Assembly (NCBI GenBank): GCA_030123525.1
Contig: CP126125.1
Coordinates: 434,001-498,000 of the forward strand
From: ELB16-189 sp018266435
Lineage (GTDB): Bacteria; Bacteroidota; Bacteroidia; Cytophagales; Cyclobacteriaceae
Direction of reading: 5' to 3'
DNA length: 64,000 bases
A program made the position numbers and the translations under genes. Within the stretch, counting starts at the first letter, position 1, and each line of letters starts with the position of its first letter. Below are positions 9,043 through 18,748 of this stretch, in pieces. The notes beneath the pieces were generated by a model. That model was not told the origin of the DNA. It made no database searches and saw nothing but the letters and a program-made list of their open reading frames with translations.

Positions 9043-10032
9043 GTGGCAAAGATCGGCAACATTGATTTGGGCAAATTTCCTTTACTGCTCGCTCCGATGG
9101 AGGATGTGAGCGACCCTCCTTTTCGTGCCGTGTGCAAAGAAGGTGGTGCCGATTTGATGTATACCGAATTCATTTCTTCCGAAGGGCTCATCCGCCATGC
9201 GGTCAAAAGCAAACAAAAACTCGACATCTTTGAATACGAGCGACCCGTTGGCATTCAATTGTTTGGTGGCGATATTGGCAACATGGCCGAGTCGGCACGA
9301 ATTGCAACACAAGTAAACCCTGATCTGATCGACATTAATTACGGTTGTCCGGTAAAGGCGGTGGCTTGCCGCGGGGCCGGAGCTGCCTTGTTGCAAGATA
9401 TTCCCAAGATGGTGAGGATGACCGAAGAGGTAGTAAAAGCCACACACCTGCCCGTAACCGTAAAGACACGCCTGGGCTGGGATGAAAAAACAAAAAATAT
9501 TTTAGAAGTAGCCGAGCGTTTGCAAGACATCGGCATCCAGGCTTTAACGGTGCACGGACGAACACGTGTACAAATGTATAAAGGTGAAGCCGACTGGCGA
9601 CTGATCGGCCTCATCAAAGAAAATCCGCGCATGCATATTCCGGTTTTTGGTAACGGTGATATCGACTCGCCCGAGAAAGCCATGGAATATAAAAACCGCT
9701 ACGGAGTAGATGGCCTGATGATCGGGCGTGCGGCCATTGGCTACCCGTGGATATTCCGAGAGATCAAACATTTTTTAGCTACCGGAGAAAAACTACCTCC
9801 TCCCGGTTTAAGCGAACGTATCAGTGCCGCACGCAAGCATTTGAATTTTTCCATCCGATGGAAGGGCCCGAAGCTGGGCGTTTTTGAAATGCGGAGGCAT
9901 TACGCCAGTTATTTTAAAAATTTTCCTGATTTCAAACCGTTCCGTACTAAGTTAGTAGAGGCACCTACTGCCGAGCAAGTGCACCATTTTTTAGATGAGG
10001 TTGAAAACACCTACTCCTTGGCAGAAGTATAA
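9043..10032 (+). CDS. dusB: tRNA-dihydrouridine synthase (DusB-like)
   Basis: FMN-dependent enzyme that reduces uridines in the tRNA D-loop. The TIM-barrel N-terminus (LLLAPMEDVSDPPFRAVCKE) is followed by the catalytic-cysteine region NYGCPVKAVACRGAGAAL, then TVKTRLGW, ALTVHGRTRVQMYKG, GNGDI and MIGRAAIGYPWIF. I place the start at GTG 9043 (MAKIGNIDLGKFP), because it matches the usual DusB N-terminus and follows the promoter box; the frame is open upstream to a TTG at 8986. That gives 329 residues, a normal length. It converges with the ferredoxin gene, 4 bases away. Confidence 0.93.
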   Translation: MAKIGNIDLGKFPLLLAPMEDVSDPPFRAVCKEGGADLMYTEFISSEGLIRHAVKSKQKLDIFEYERPVGIQLFGGDIGNMAESARIATQVNPDLIDINYGCPVKAVACRGAGAALLQDIPKMVRMTEEVVKATHLPVTVKTRLGWDEKTKNILEVAERLQDIGIQALTVHGRTRVQMYKGEADWRLIGLIKENPRMHIPVFGNGDIDSPEKAMEYKNRYGVDGLMIGRAAIGYPWIFREIKHFLATGEKLPPPGLSERISAARKHLNFSIRWKGPKLGVFEMRRHYASYFKNFPDFKPFRTKLVEAPTAEQVHHFLDEVENTYSLAEV

Positions 10033-10036
10033 TAAA

Positions 10037-10396
10037 TTATGCTTGTAGTTCTTCGTTGTGAAGGTATGCTTTTCGGGCCATCAGTACCTCTTTAGTTTCC
10101 ACATGATCCGGGTCAGGCACACAACAGTCTACCGGGCAAACTGCAGCACACTGGGGCTCTTCGTGAAAGCCGGTACACTCCGTACATTTTCCGGAAACGA
10201 TGTAGTAAAATTCATTGGACACAGGGGGCTGCAATTCCTTAGCACTCCGCAATGAGCCGTCTTCCGACTTATATTCAGACAATTGTGTGCCATCTGCCCA
10301 CGCCCACTCGCGGCCACCTTCGTAGATTGCCGTATTGGGGCACTCCGGCTCACAAGCCCCGCAATTAATACATTCGTCTGTTATTTTAATGGCCAT
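10037..10396 (-). CDS. Ferredoxin with two [4Fe-4S] motifs
   Basis: 119 residues. The first cluster motif, CINCGACEPECPN, is canonical (CxxCxxCxxxCP). The second, CTECTGFHEEPQCAAVCPVDCC, has the longer C-x2-C-x8-C-x3-C spacing typical of YfhL/Fdx-type 2[4Fe-4S] ferredoxins. A roughly 50-residue insert lies between the two clusters. It is a small soluble electron carrier whose partner is not visible. It is divergently transcribed from the LuxC-like acyl-CoA reductase with 86 bases between the start codons. That arrangement hints at a redox link, but this is only inference. Confidence 0.9.
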   Translation of the reverse strand: MAIKITDECINCGACEPECPNTAIYEGGREWAWADGTQLSEYKSEDGSLRSAKELQPPVSNEFYYIVSGKCTECTGFHEEPQCAAVCPVDCCVPDPDHVETKEVLMARKAYLHNEELQA

Positions 10397-10412
10397 GGCC
10401 TATGTTTGCTAT

Positions 10413-10430
10413 TACATTTGCGCAAAAATA
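10413..10430. promoter_or_regulatory. Divergent promoter pair between ferredoxin and acyl-CoA reductase genes
   Basis: Plus strand: TACATTTG at 10413-10420, an exact TAnnTTTG box for the reductase gene. Minus strand: TATTTTTG at 10430-10423, an exact box for the ferredoxin gene. The two boxes are 2 bases apart, so the polymerases probably compete. A further match on the plus strand, TATGTTTG, lies at 10401-10408. Confidence 0.55.
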
Positions 10431-10482
10431 AGATACAATAGTCTATCGAACAACAGAACTTAATACGAGAAAGGTTCATGCC

Positions 10483-11499
10483 ATGACACGACAAGAAAGA
10501 ATTAATTCATTTGGTCAATTGAGAGAAAAAATTATCCGAATGACTCCCGAAGAAAAACAGCTACTTTTTGACCAGGCTGCTAACGAAAATCCGTGGTTTA
10601 CAGCCGATAACGTTTCGCAGGCCTTGCTCAGCATCTCTCAATTATTAAATCAACAAAAATTAGAAGAGTGGGCAAATCACTATTCAATGGATACGGTCAA
10701 CCCGAAGAGGGTTGGTGTAGTCATGGCGGGTAATATTCCCATGGTTGGGTTTCACGATCTTTTGTGTGTGTTGATTAGCGGCCATCACCTCATGGCCAAA
10801 CTCAGTTCGGGTGATACGGTACTGATGAAATTCCTCATCCAGTCTTTGGTTGATATCCATCCATCTTTTGCCAATTATATTTCTGTAGCAGAACGATTGA
10901 ACCAGGCCCAGGCTGTAATTGCTACCGGCAGCGACAATACCTCTCGTTATTTTGAGTACTACTTCCGAAATATCCCGCACATCATCCGTAAAAACCGAAC
11001 TTCGTGCGCTGTAATTTTAGGTGAAGAAAGCCGCGATGAGTTATTGCTTTTGGGCAAGGATGTCTTTAGTTATTTCGGTTTAGGCTGTCGCAATGTCTCA
11101 AAAGTTTTTGTGCCTGATGGGTTTGACTTTGCTTTACTAATTGAAAGCTGGCATTCGTTTCAGCCAATCATCCATCATCATAAGTATGCCAACAACTACG
11201 ATTATCAAAAATCGATTTTGCTTATCAATCAGGTTCCGTTTTTCGATTCCGGGTTTTCGTTAATCACTGAAAATAAAAACACTGTTTCACCTATCTCTGT
11301 AATGTATTACGAAACGTATGCCAATCAGGATGAATTGAATTCAAAAATTCAGTTGTACACTGAAAAGATTCAATGCATTGTAGCAGCACAAGGTTGGTTT
11401 GCCAAGAGCATTCCTTTTGGCAACGCACAATTACCCGAAGTGAATGACTACGCAGACGGAGTTGATACCATGAAATTCTTACAAAGCCTTAGTAAGTAG
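10483..11499 (+). CDS. Acyl-CoA reductase, LuxC family
   Basis: 338 residues of the LuxC/acyl-CoA reductase family, an aldehyde-dehydrogenase-like fold that reduces fatty acyl-CoA or acyl-ACP thioesters to aldehydes. The N-terminal half holds the nucleotide-binding part (VGVVMAGNIPMVGFHDLL). The likely catalytic cysteine is Cys202 in FGLGCRNVSKVFVP. No luxE, luxD or luciferase genes are nearby, so this is not a light system; stand-alone copies are common in Bacteroidota and their substrate is not established. Its last 11 bases overlap the 3' end of the convergent adhesin gene. Confidence 0.88.
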   Translation: MTRQERINSFGQLREKIIRMTPEEKQLLFDQAANENPWFTADNVSQALLSISQLLNQQKLEEWANHYSMDTVNPKRVGVVMAGNIPMVGFHDLLCVLISGHHLMAKLSSGDTVLMKFLIQSLVDIHPSFANYISVAERLNQAQAVIATGSDNTSRYFEYYFRNIPHIIRKNRTSCAVILGEESRDELLLLGKDVFSYFGLGCRNVSKVFVPDGFDFALLIESWHSFQPIIHHHKYANNYDYQKSILLINQVPFFDSGFSLITENKNTVSPISVMYYETYANQDELNSKIQLYTEKIQCIVAAQGWFAKSIPFGNAQLPEVNDYADGVDTMKFLQSLSK

Positions 11500-14400
11500 G
11501 GTGCAACAACTCTACCCAGCCGGTGTAGGTTTTGCCTCCGGCACTCAGGGTATAGTAATAAATGCCATCTGACTCAGACCCTCCATTCCAGATGTGAGTA
11601 GAGGTTACGCCATCGGGCAGCACCGTTGCGATAAAATTGCTTCCGCTGAATACCTGTTTTCCCCACCGGTTACTGATGGTGATGCTGCTGTTAGGTGGCA
11701 AATTCAAAATTTCAAATGCATCATTTTTACCATCGTTGTTTGGTGTAAACACATTGGGAATAAAAATTTTAGTACTCACATTGATCGACAAAGTATCAAC
11801 ACGGGTGCATCCAAATTTATCGCGGATAGAAAGCCTGTAATTGCCCGCATACAAATCGCTGGCAACAAATACCACCGGCACCAGGGTACTATCTAATTTT
11901 ACCCAAGTTGAATCAAACACATTGTGGCTGTTATTTTCATTTGGCACAAATGCAGATAACATTTTTAAATTTAAACGATATCCCGGGGCAAAGGTATTTT
12001 GAAGGGTGATGGTCATCGAACCAGTAGCTGTGTTCAACTCAGACAGGGTACGTTTTACACTCAGTGTGTCAAATGAAGTCTGTGTAGGGCCAACAATAGT
12101 AAATTTTTTCTTGGCCGATGGAATTGAATCCACACACACGGCTTGTTTTTGGTACAACCAGATTTTATAATTCCCATTAGCCAACCCGTTCACAATACCT
12201 GAAGTAAGGCCGGCTCCGATAGTTCCCTGCTGAACAACCGTAGTGCCAAGGGTGTCGGTCAGTATATAATTGTAATTTACCGCAGGTGCTCCAGTAATGT
12301 TAAACAGATTGAGCGTCCCTTTCTTTTCAAAACAAACAAAATTATTAGGTGTAAAGCTAAAGGCAACCGCTTTGGGGCCACCATTGATCGTGATGATAGA
12401 ATCAGTTGAGCAGAAAGCTCCATTGGGCTTCACTTCAATATGGTATTGCCCTTGCAGCAACGAATCAAAAGTGACCGGAGTACTCAGGTTAGAAATATTG
12501 GTGAACTTGAATGTTGTTGGCGGGTTAACCAAATCAGGGGTGATACCAATGTCAAAATTACCCGAAGACAGAATTGTTACTTTTACTTTTCCATCATTGC
12601 CATTGCCGGTGCAACTGGGGTTAATGCGTTGCGTAAAGAAATTGACGTATCCGGGCGACCCAACACTGAGTGTAAATGTACGTGAACAACTGATGGCATC
12701 AATTACGGTGAATTTATGTGTGCCACTTGATAACGCTGAGAATGTATTGCCTGCTGGCAGAGAAGCATAACCCACACTGTCAAAACGATAAGTGTAGGGT
12801 GCAACACCGCCTGAAATTGTTCCCACCTGAATACTTCCATCGTTGTTTGCACACGATGCGTTGTTTACCGTGGGTGCAGTCATGGCAATAGCCGGGTTGG
12901 CATTATTGATGGTTACCATCACTTGTGCCGGGCAAGGATCGCTCGGATCATCAGCTACCAAAATACTATACGGTGCCGAGGCCGGCATTAGATTAGTAAT
13001 CACTACCGGTGAAGTAAACGAAACCCAGGTTGTGCCATTATCCAGCGAATACGAATACGGTGAAGTGCCTCCCGATGAAACGGTAACTGTGGCCTGCCCC
13101 ACGGGCTGTCCAAAACATTGAGCATCTACAAAACTCCCAGCCGTTGCCTGCACTGTAGAATTAATCGGCAAACTGTATGGCAACGTACACGTATTGCCTG
13201 ATGCATCCTGAACGGTGTACTGATAAGTGAGTGATGGCGAAAGATTAACAAATGTAAATGGCCCTGCGCCTGACATGGCTTGATTGAAACTGATAGATGG
13301 ATCTGAAAGTGTTACAATATAGTTGGGAGTTCCGCCACTTACATTGATCGTAATCGTTCCATTATTTTGGTTGTTACACGTAGGACGAGTATCTGTAGCT
13401 AAAATAGTAAACGCTCCACAATTTGTACCTCCGCAACTTCCCGGTTTACTCACTACAATAGCAACAGGAGTTGACAAACATCCGTTGTTGTCTTTCACAA
13501 TCAAATTATACGTGGCAACAGCCAGGTTGGTGAAAGTACCGGATGCTTGATACGTTACTCCATTGTTAATGGAGTACATATAAGGACTTGAACCACCGCT
13601 TACCGAGTTTACAACCACCGAACCATCATTGGCTGCACAACTGGCATCTGTCTTGGTGTAGTTCGGAATAATCGAAACAGAGTTATTAATGGTGACCGAT
13701 ACAGTGTTTGACAAACATCCTGAAATATCTTTTACCACGACACTGTACACATTGGCCGCCAAACTGGCTAAAACATTTGATGTTTGGTATGTTGTGCCAC
13801 CATCGCTTGAATAACTATAGCCCGGATTGCCACCCACTACTGAAGTTATTGTGATTGACCCATCGCTGTTGCCACCACAGGTAGCATCTATTTTGGAGGT
13901 GGCAATGGTGATGGTTGATCCGGAGCCAACAATTACAGCCGATGCTGATGAAGTACATCCGTTGTTATCTTTCACTACCACTTGATAGGTGTTGGGAGCA
14001 AGGTTTGAAAAAGAATTGCCCGTCTGAAAGGTTACCCCATTATCTGTTGAATAGGTATAGGGAGAAGCACCTCCGGTAACAGTAGCAACGGTTATCGTAC
14101 CATCATTCAGCCCTGAGCAAGTAGCGTCTGTATGATTGACTGTAGTGATCGTGATGACCGTGTTGCTTCCCACCGAAGTAGCACTGGCTGCCGATAAGCA
14201 TCCGTTGGCATCTTTAATAACAATGTTATATGACCCTGCTGCCAGACTACTAAATGTTGAAGATGCCTGATACGTTGCGCCATTGTCATCTGAATAGGTA
14301 TAGGGGGCGACTCCACCGGTTGGAGCGGTGACCACAATCTGCCCGTCATTGATACCCGCGCACGAAGCATTGGTGGGAGTAGCCGTAAAGGTGATGGTGG

Positions 14401-17400
14401 TGTTTGTACCAACAGAAACACTGGTCGCTGCCGACTGACAACCATTGTTATCTTGAACGATAATCTGATAATTGCCGGATGCCAGATTTAAAAATGTATT
14501 AGATGACTGAAACGTTACTCCGTTGTCATCTGAATAGGTATAAGGCGAAGTGCCTCCTGTAACCGAGGTAACCGTTATCGATCCGTCTGTCGTTCCGACA
14601 CATGTGGCATTTGTAGAACTGGTGGCTGCGGTTATGGATACGCCCGCATTGATGGTGGCCGCATACGCTGCTGACGTACACCCTCCGTTGTCTTTTGCCA
14701 CCACTTGATAACTTCCGGGGGCCACGCTCGAGAACGTATTGGACGGCTGAAACGTAGTACCGTTATCAATTGAATATTGATACGGTGCCGCACCGCCTGA
14801 AACGCCATTCACTTGAATCAATCCGTTGTTTACACCCAGGCAAGTGGCATTAGTCGTTGAAACGCTGGTTACTGTTATAGTGGGTGGACTGTTATTGATA
14901 ACTGTACCTACTAAAGTGCCGGTGCATCCCGTAACAACGTCCGTTACCGTTAAGTCATAAGATCCCGCAGCAAGAGCCGAAATATTTTGAGTTGTAGCTG
15001 TAAAGGCCGATGGTCCACTCCACTGATAGGTGTAGCCCGGTCCTCCTCCACTTACCGAAGAAGTAATTGATCCATTATACGGTGCAACACAATTGGTATT
15101 GTCTGTAGGATTAGTGGAGGGAATAATCGTAGGGGTAATATCGTTTACAGTAAACGGCTGATTGGCCGAGCAACCTGAAGTGGGGTCCGTAACCGTAACC
15201 GTATACGTGCCGCTATTTAAGTTAGCAATATTTTGGCTGGATGAAGTATATCCTCCGGTACCTGCCCAAGAAAAAGAAGGAGAACCAACCGAGCCACTGG
15301 TAGAGATAGTCAATGAACCGTCAAATGGCGCAACACATTTGTCATTATCGGTACTGGCGGTAAGCGATATGCTAATCGTAGGTGGATTGTCATTCACGAT
15401 CAACCCAGAATAGGTTACTACACATCCTGATACAGGATCAGTAACTGTTAGGCTATAATTATCCGGAGCAAGATTTGAAATATTTTGTGATGATGAGGTA
15501 AACCCTCCTACCGAAGTCCATGCATAGGTCAATACTCCAACCGATCCGCTAACGGCCAGATTTATCGCCCCGTTGTATGAGGGCGCGCAGTTTGTATTAT
15601 CAGTAATGGTTGGTGTAACTACTAAGTTGGCAACGTTCACATTCAACACGGTGGTAGTAGCGGTGCATCCGTTGGTATCGGTGTAATTCACACTCACAGT
15701 CTGTACACCCGCAGTATTCCATGTAACATCAACGTTGTCACCATTATTATTGGTTATGCTTCCTCCCGCAGACAACACCCAATTGTAATTGGACATGCCC
15801 GTGTCAGTTGCGTAATTCACAGAGGTTCCCATACATGCATTTGCCGGACCACTCAGTGTAGGGGTTGCTGGCGCGTTTACATTGATCGTTGCTGTTCCTG
15901 TGCCGGCCACAGAGCAACCATTGGCATCAGTTACATTGCCCACAATAGAATAAACCATGTTAGATGAAGGGCTTACTGAAATCGGATTGCCTGAAACATA
16001 TCCTGACTGCAACCCAACTCCGTTATTGATTGTAAAATTATATGGGCTAACTCCACCGGTGATGGTGACAATCAGGTTAGTGGAGGAACTGCTGCAAATA
16101 GTATTATCGCCACTGAGTACAGCTGAACTGGGCCCTAAGTTTATAGTAACCGTTACAGGCTTAATATCACTGCATCCCGTAGGGGATGTTCCTTGAATAT
16201 AGTAGGTGCCTGATGATGCTACCGCATTGGGGGTAGCTAATGCCAGCGTTGCGGCTGCATCAGTCCAATAGGTAAATGTTAATCCCGGAGTTGAACCAGC
16301 TGTTACAGAGGCTGCTGTTAAATCTACCGTTGATGGATTACATACAGCCGCAGGATTCGTGATCACTACAGTAGGTACACTGTTAATCACTACGGTAGTA
16401 GTCTCCATTACTGTTGAACAACCACCCGATGCAGGTATCGTGTATGTAACGGTGTACGTACCAACTGTACTCGTGCTGGGTATAATACTTCCGGTTACTC
16501 CATCAATGCTTAACCCTAACGGGCTTGCGCTATACGTTCCTCCGGTATATGCCCCTGTTCCACCTGACTGAGTCACAGGTTGTGACGTTGCAACTGATTG
16601 ACAAAATGGCGAACCTGAATAACTGATCACTACGGAAGGTACAGTTGTTATGCTTACATTGGTCGTTGTAGTATTCGGGCACGTACCATCAGTAAAACTG
16701 TAGGTTACTGTATATGTACCCGCAGTGCTCGTGGCCAAATTGATCTGTCCTGTAGAAGAGTTGATTGATAACCCGGCCGTAGAACTATACGTGCCTCCAC
16801 CCTGACCTGTTTGGGTAACATTCACTGTGCCCGTAGCACAAAACGGACTGCCCGCATAACTGATTGTAGCAACCGGAAGGGCATTAATCGTAACAGAGGT
16901 GGTTGTGGTATTCGGGCATGTGCCGTTAGTGAAACTGTAGGTTACTGTATATGTACCCGCAGTGCTCGTGGCCAAATTGATCTGTCCTGTGGAAGAGTTG
17001 ATTGATAACCCGGCTGTAGAACTATACGTGCCTCCACCCTGACCTGTTTGGGTAACATTCACTGTGCCCGTAGCACAAAACGGACTACCCGCATAACTGA
17101 TTGTAGCAACCGGAAGAGCATTAATCGTAACAGAGGTGGTTGTAGTATTCGGGCATGTGCCACTAATAAAACTATAGGTTACTGTATATGTACCTGCAGT
17201 GCTCGTGGCCAAATTGATCTGTCCTGTGGAAGAGTTGATCGATAACCCGGCCGTAGAACTATATGTGCCTCCACCCTGACCTGTTTGGGTAACATTCACT
17301 GTGCCCGTAGCACAAAACGGACTGCCCGCATAACTGATTGTAGCAACCGGAAGGGCATTAATCGTAACAGAGGTGGTTGTGGTATTCGGGCATGTGCCGT

Positions 17401-18748
17401 TAGTGAAACTGTAGGTTACTGTATATGTACCCGCAGTGCTCGTGGCCAAATTGATCTGTCCTGTGGAAGAGTTGATTGATAACCCGGCTGTAGAACTATA
17501 CGTGCCTCCACCCTGACCTGTTTGGGTAACATTCACTGTGCCCGTAGCACAAAACGGACTACCCGCATAACTGATTGTAGCAACCGGAAGAGCATTAATC
17601 GTAACAGAGGTGGTTGTGGTATTCGGGCATGTGCCGTTAGTGAAACTGTAGGTTACTGTATATGTACCCGCAGTGCTCGTGGCCAAATTGATCTGTCCTG
17701 TGGAAGAGTTGATCGATAACCCGGCTGTAGAACTATACGTGCCTCCACCCTGACCTGTTTGGGTAACATTCACTGTGCCCGTAGCACAAAACGGACTGCC
17801 CGCATAACTGATTGCAGCAACCGGCAATGGATTAACTGTAAGCACCATGCTTGCAGATGTTGGGGCGCATGCCCCGCCAGAGGTTGTCAAAGTGAGGGTA
17901 GCATTGGTTTCTCCTAATCCTGGAGTATAGGTGGCATTCAGCGTTGTCGTGCTCGGAGAAAAAGTTCCGGTTCCGCTTGTGCTCCAGGTTCCTCCTGTGG
18001 CTGAACCTCCTATGGTTCCTGATAATGAGGCTGTTTGCCCGGTGCAAATACTTTGGTTAGGACCGGCACTAACGGTGGGCGGAGAAGGTACGATAATGTT
18101 GTTAACTGCAAGCGTACATCCTATGCCATCCAGTACAAAATTGTTGTCAACCACGCTAGCTGAGTATGTACCCCCCAGTAAGTTATTGGCTGAGATTTGA
18201 GTATAAGGACTGGAACTCAAATTGCCTTGAGGGATAGCCGTGGGGTTACCTGCATTCCAGTTGACGGTATATCCTGGAGTGCCGTTGCTCACGGTAATCG
18301 ACAACTGCCCATTGGGGGAAACAATGTTGCAATCCGGACTTAATATGCTGGTAGTGGCTGCGAGTGCATTGGATGAGTTAACTGTAATTCCTGCACCACC
18401 ATAGACTTGAAATCCCCCCGTACAGCTTGAATTATTTGCCCTCAAAACGTAGGTACTGTTCGGAATAAAGTCCAGTTCAATACCTGCCACCGCACCGGGC
18501 GGCAGTGTAGTTAGGGTGGTAACTGTAACGGGGCCTAATGGACTGGTAACGTATTTACTATTTACAATATCAAACAACAAATAAGTTGTTCCTCCGGACA
18601 CAGAACCTGCGTAAAAATAAAATCTCATCACCCCATTGCCACCCGAGTCATCGCAAACATAAAACTGTGCAGTCGGACATTGGGCAAGGGCTGATTTCAT
18701 CCCAAAGCATGACGAGACAAAAAGGATAATAGCTGCTATCTTATTCAT
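11489..18748 (-). CDS. Giant SprB-like repeat surface protein with type IX secretion C-terminal domain
   Basis: 2419 residues, cell-surface adhesin type. A signal peptide (residues 1-22, ending SALAQ) is followed by a beta-rich domain and an Ig-like domain (GPNQSICTGQTASLSG). Five nearly identical 79-residue repeats follow (about 305-699; PFCATGTVNVTQTGQGGG). Next come Ig/PKD-like domains (ANACMGTSVNYATD, TVSVNYTDTNGC). Then three SprB-type repeats (SSSQNI-N-L...LTVTDP-SGC) and six shorter ones (SPYTYSDDNGVTFQ...IIVQDNNGC). The end, VFTPNNDGKNDAFEI...NRWGKQVF...DGIYYY, is the gliding-motility-associated/type B sorting domain used by the type IX secretion system. Composition is Thr/Ser/Gly/Asn-rich and Lys-poor. 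It is probably co-transcribed with the upstream small secreted protein, whose stop overlaps this start by 8 bases. Adhesion or gliding is inferred. Confidence 0.9.
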   Translation of the reverse strand: MNKIAAIILFVSSCFGMKSALAQCPTAQFYVCDDSGGNGVMRFYFYAGSVSGGTTYLLFDIVNSKYVTSPLGPVTVTTLTTLPPGAVAGIELDFIPNSTYVLRANNSSCTGGFQVYGGAGITVNSSNALAATTSILSPDCNIVSPNGQLSITVSNGTPGYTVNWNAGNPTAIPQGNLSSSPYTQISANNLLGGTYSASVVDNNFVLDGIGCTLAVNNIIVPSPPTVSAGPNQSICTGQTASLSGTIGGSATGGTWSTSGTGTFSPSTTTLNATYTPGLGETNATLTLTTSGGACAPTSASMVLTVNPLPVAAISYAGSPFCATGTVNVTQTGQGGGTYSSTAGLSINSSTGQINLATSTAGTYTVTYSFTNGTCPNTTTTSVTINALPVATISYAGSPFCATGTVNVTQTGQGGGTYSSTAGLSINSSTGQINLATSTAGTYTVTYSFTNGTCPNTTTTSVTINALPVATISYAGSPFCATGTVNVTQTGQGGGTYSSTAGLSINSSTGQINLATSTAGTYTVTYSFISGTCPNTTTTSVTINALPVATISYAGSPFCATGTVNVTQTGQGGGTYSSTAGLSINSSTGQINLATSTAGTYTVTYSFTNGTCPNTTTTSVTINALPVATISYAGSPFCATGTVNVTQTGQGGGTYSSTAGLSINSSTGQINLATSTAGTYTVTYSFTDGTCPNTTTTNVSITTVPSVVISYSGSPFCQSVATSQPVTQSGGTGAYTGGTYSASPLGLSIDGVTGSIIPSTSTVGTYTVTYTIPASGGCSTVMETTTVVINSVPTVVITNPAAVCNPSTVDLTAASVTAGSTPGLTFTYWTDAAATLALATPNAVASSGTYYIQGTSPTGCSDIKPVTVTINLGPSSAVLSGDNTICSSSSTNLIVTITGGVSPYNFTINNGVGLQSGYVSGNPISVSPSSNMVYSIVGNVTDANGCSVAGTGTATINVNAPATPTLSGPANACMGTSVNYATDTGMSNYNWVLSAGGSITNNNGDNVDVTWNTAGVQTVSVNYTDTNGCTATTTVLNVNVANLVVTPTITDNTNCAPSYNGAINLAVSGSVGVLTYAWTSVGGFTSSSQNISNLAPDNYSLTVTDPVSGCVVTYSGLIVNDNPPTISISLTASTDNDKCVAPFDGSLTISTSGSVGSPSFSWAGTGGYTSSSQNIANLNSGTYTVTVTDPTSGCSANQPFTVNDITPTIIPSTNPTDNTNCVAPYNGSITSSVSGGGPGYTYQWSGPSAFTATTQNISALAAGSYDLTVTDVVTGCTGTLVGTVINNSPPTITVTSVSTTNATCLGVNNGLIQVNGVSGGAAPYQYSIDNGTTFQPSNTFSSVAPGSYQVVAKDNGGCTSAAYAATINAGVSITAATSSTNATCVGTTDGSITVTSVTGGTSPYTYSDDNGVTFQSSNTFLNLASGNYQIIVQDNNGCQSAATSVSVGTNTTITFTATPTNASCAGINDGQIVVTAPTGGVAPYTYSDDNGATYQASSTFSSLAAGSYNIVIKDANGCLSAASATSVGSNTVITITTVNHTDATCSGLNDGTITVATVTGGASPYTYSTDNGVTFQTGNSFSNLAPNTYQVVVKDNNGCTSSASAVIVGSGSTITIATSKIDATCGGNSDGSITITSVVGGNPGYSYSSDGGTTYQTSNVLASLAANVYSVVVKDISGCLSNTVSVTINNSVSIIPNYTKTDASCAANDGSVVVNSVSGGSSPYMYSINNGVTYQASGTFTNLAVATYNLIVKDNNGCLSTPVAIVVSKPGSCGGTNCGAFTILATDTRPTCNNQNNGTITINVSGGTPNYIVTLSDPSISFNQAMSGAGPFTFVNLSPSLTYQYTVQDASGNTCTLPYSLPINSTVQATAGSFVDAQCFGQPVGQATVTVSSGGTSPYSYSLDNGTTWVSFTSPVVITNLMPASAPYSILVADDPSDPCPAQVMVTINNANPAIAMTAPTVNNASCANNDGSIQVGTISGGVAPYTYRFDSVGYASLPAGNTFSALSSGTHKFTVIDAISCSRTFTLSVGSPGYVNFFTQRINPSCTGNGNDGKVKVTILSSGNFDIGITPDLVNPPTTFKFTNISNLSTPVTFDSLLQGQYHIEVKPNGAFCSTDSIITINGGPKAVAFSFTPNNFVCFEKKGTLNLFNITGAPAVNYNYILTDTLGTTVVQQGTIGAGLTSGIVNGLANGNYKIWLYQKQAVCVDSIPSAKKKFTIVGPTQTSFDTLSVKRTLSELNTATGSMTITLQNTFAPGYRLNLKMLSAFVPNENNSHNVFDSTWVKLDSTLVPVVFVASDLYAGNYRLSIRDKFGCTRVDTLSINVSTKIFIPNVFTPNNDGKNDAFEILNLPPNSSITISNRWGKQVFSGSNFIATVLPDGVTSTHIWNGGSESDGIYYYTLSAGGKTYTGWVELLHPTY
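16650..17834 (-). repeat. Five tandem 237-bp repeats inside the adhesin gene
   Basis: The anchor CACTGTGCCCGTAGCACAAA recurs at 16823, 17060, 17297, 17534 and 17771, an exact spacing of 237 bp (79 codons). Copies differ at only a handful of positions, for example CGGCC/CGGCT and GTAGAAG/GTGGAAG. The copy nearest the C-terminus is somewhat more diverged at its distal edge, and the middle copy has an Ile-Ser variant. Such identity at the DNA level implies recent amplification or gene conversion, and makes the copy number prone to change and to assembly error. Confidence 0.95.

Noticed and set aside
10483..11499. Possible bioluminescence (lux) locus because of the LuxC-type reductase
   Set aside because: No luxA, luxB, luxD or luxE homologue is present nearby, and stand-alone acyl-CoA reductases of this type are common in Bacteroidota.
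16650..17834. CRISPR array, because of regularly spaced repeats
   Set aside because: The 237-bp unit is continuous coding sequence in frame with a single protein. There are no short repeats with unique spacers.
17832..18047. Open frames on both strands inside the adhesin gene, including a series of repeated plus-strand ORFs (16811-17719) of 64-65 codons
   Set aside because: They recur every 237 bases only because the coding repeats of the minus-strand adhesin recur. No start context, signal or homology supports them.
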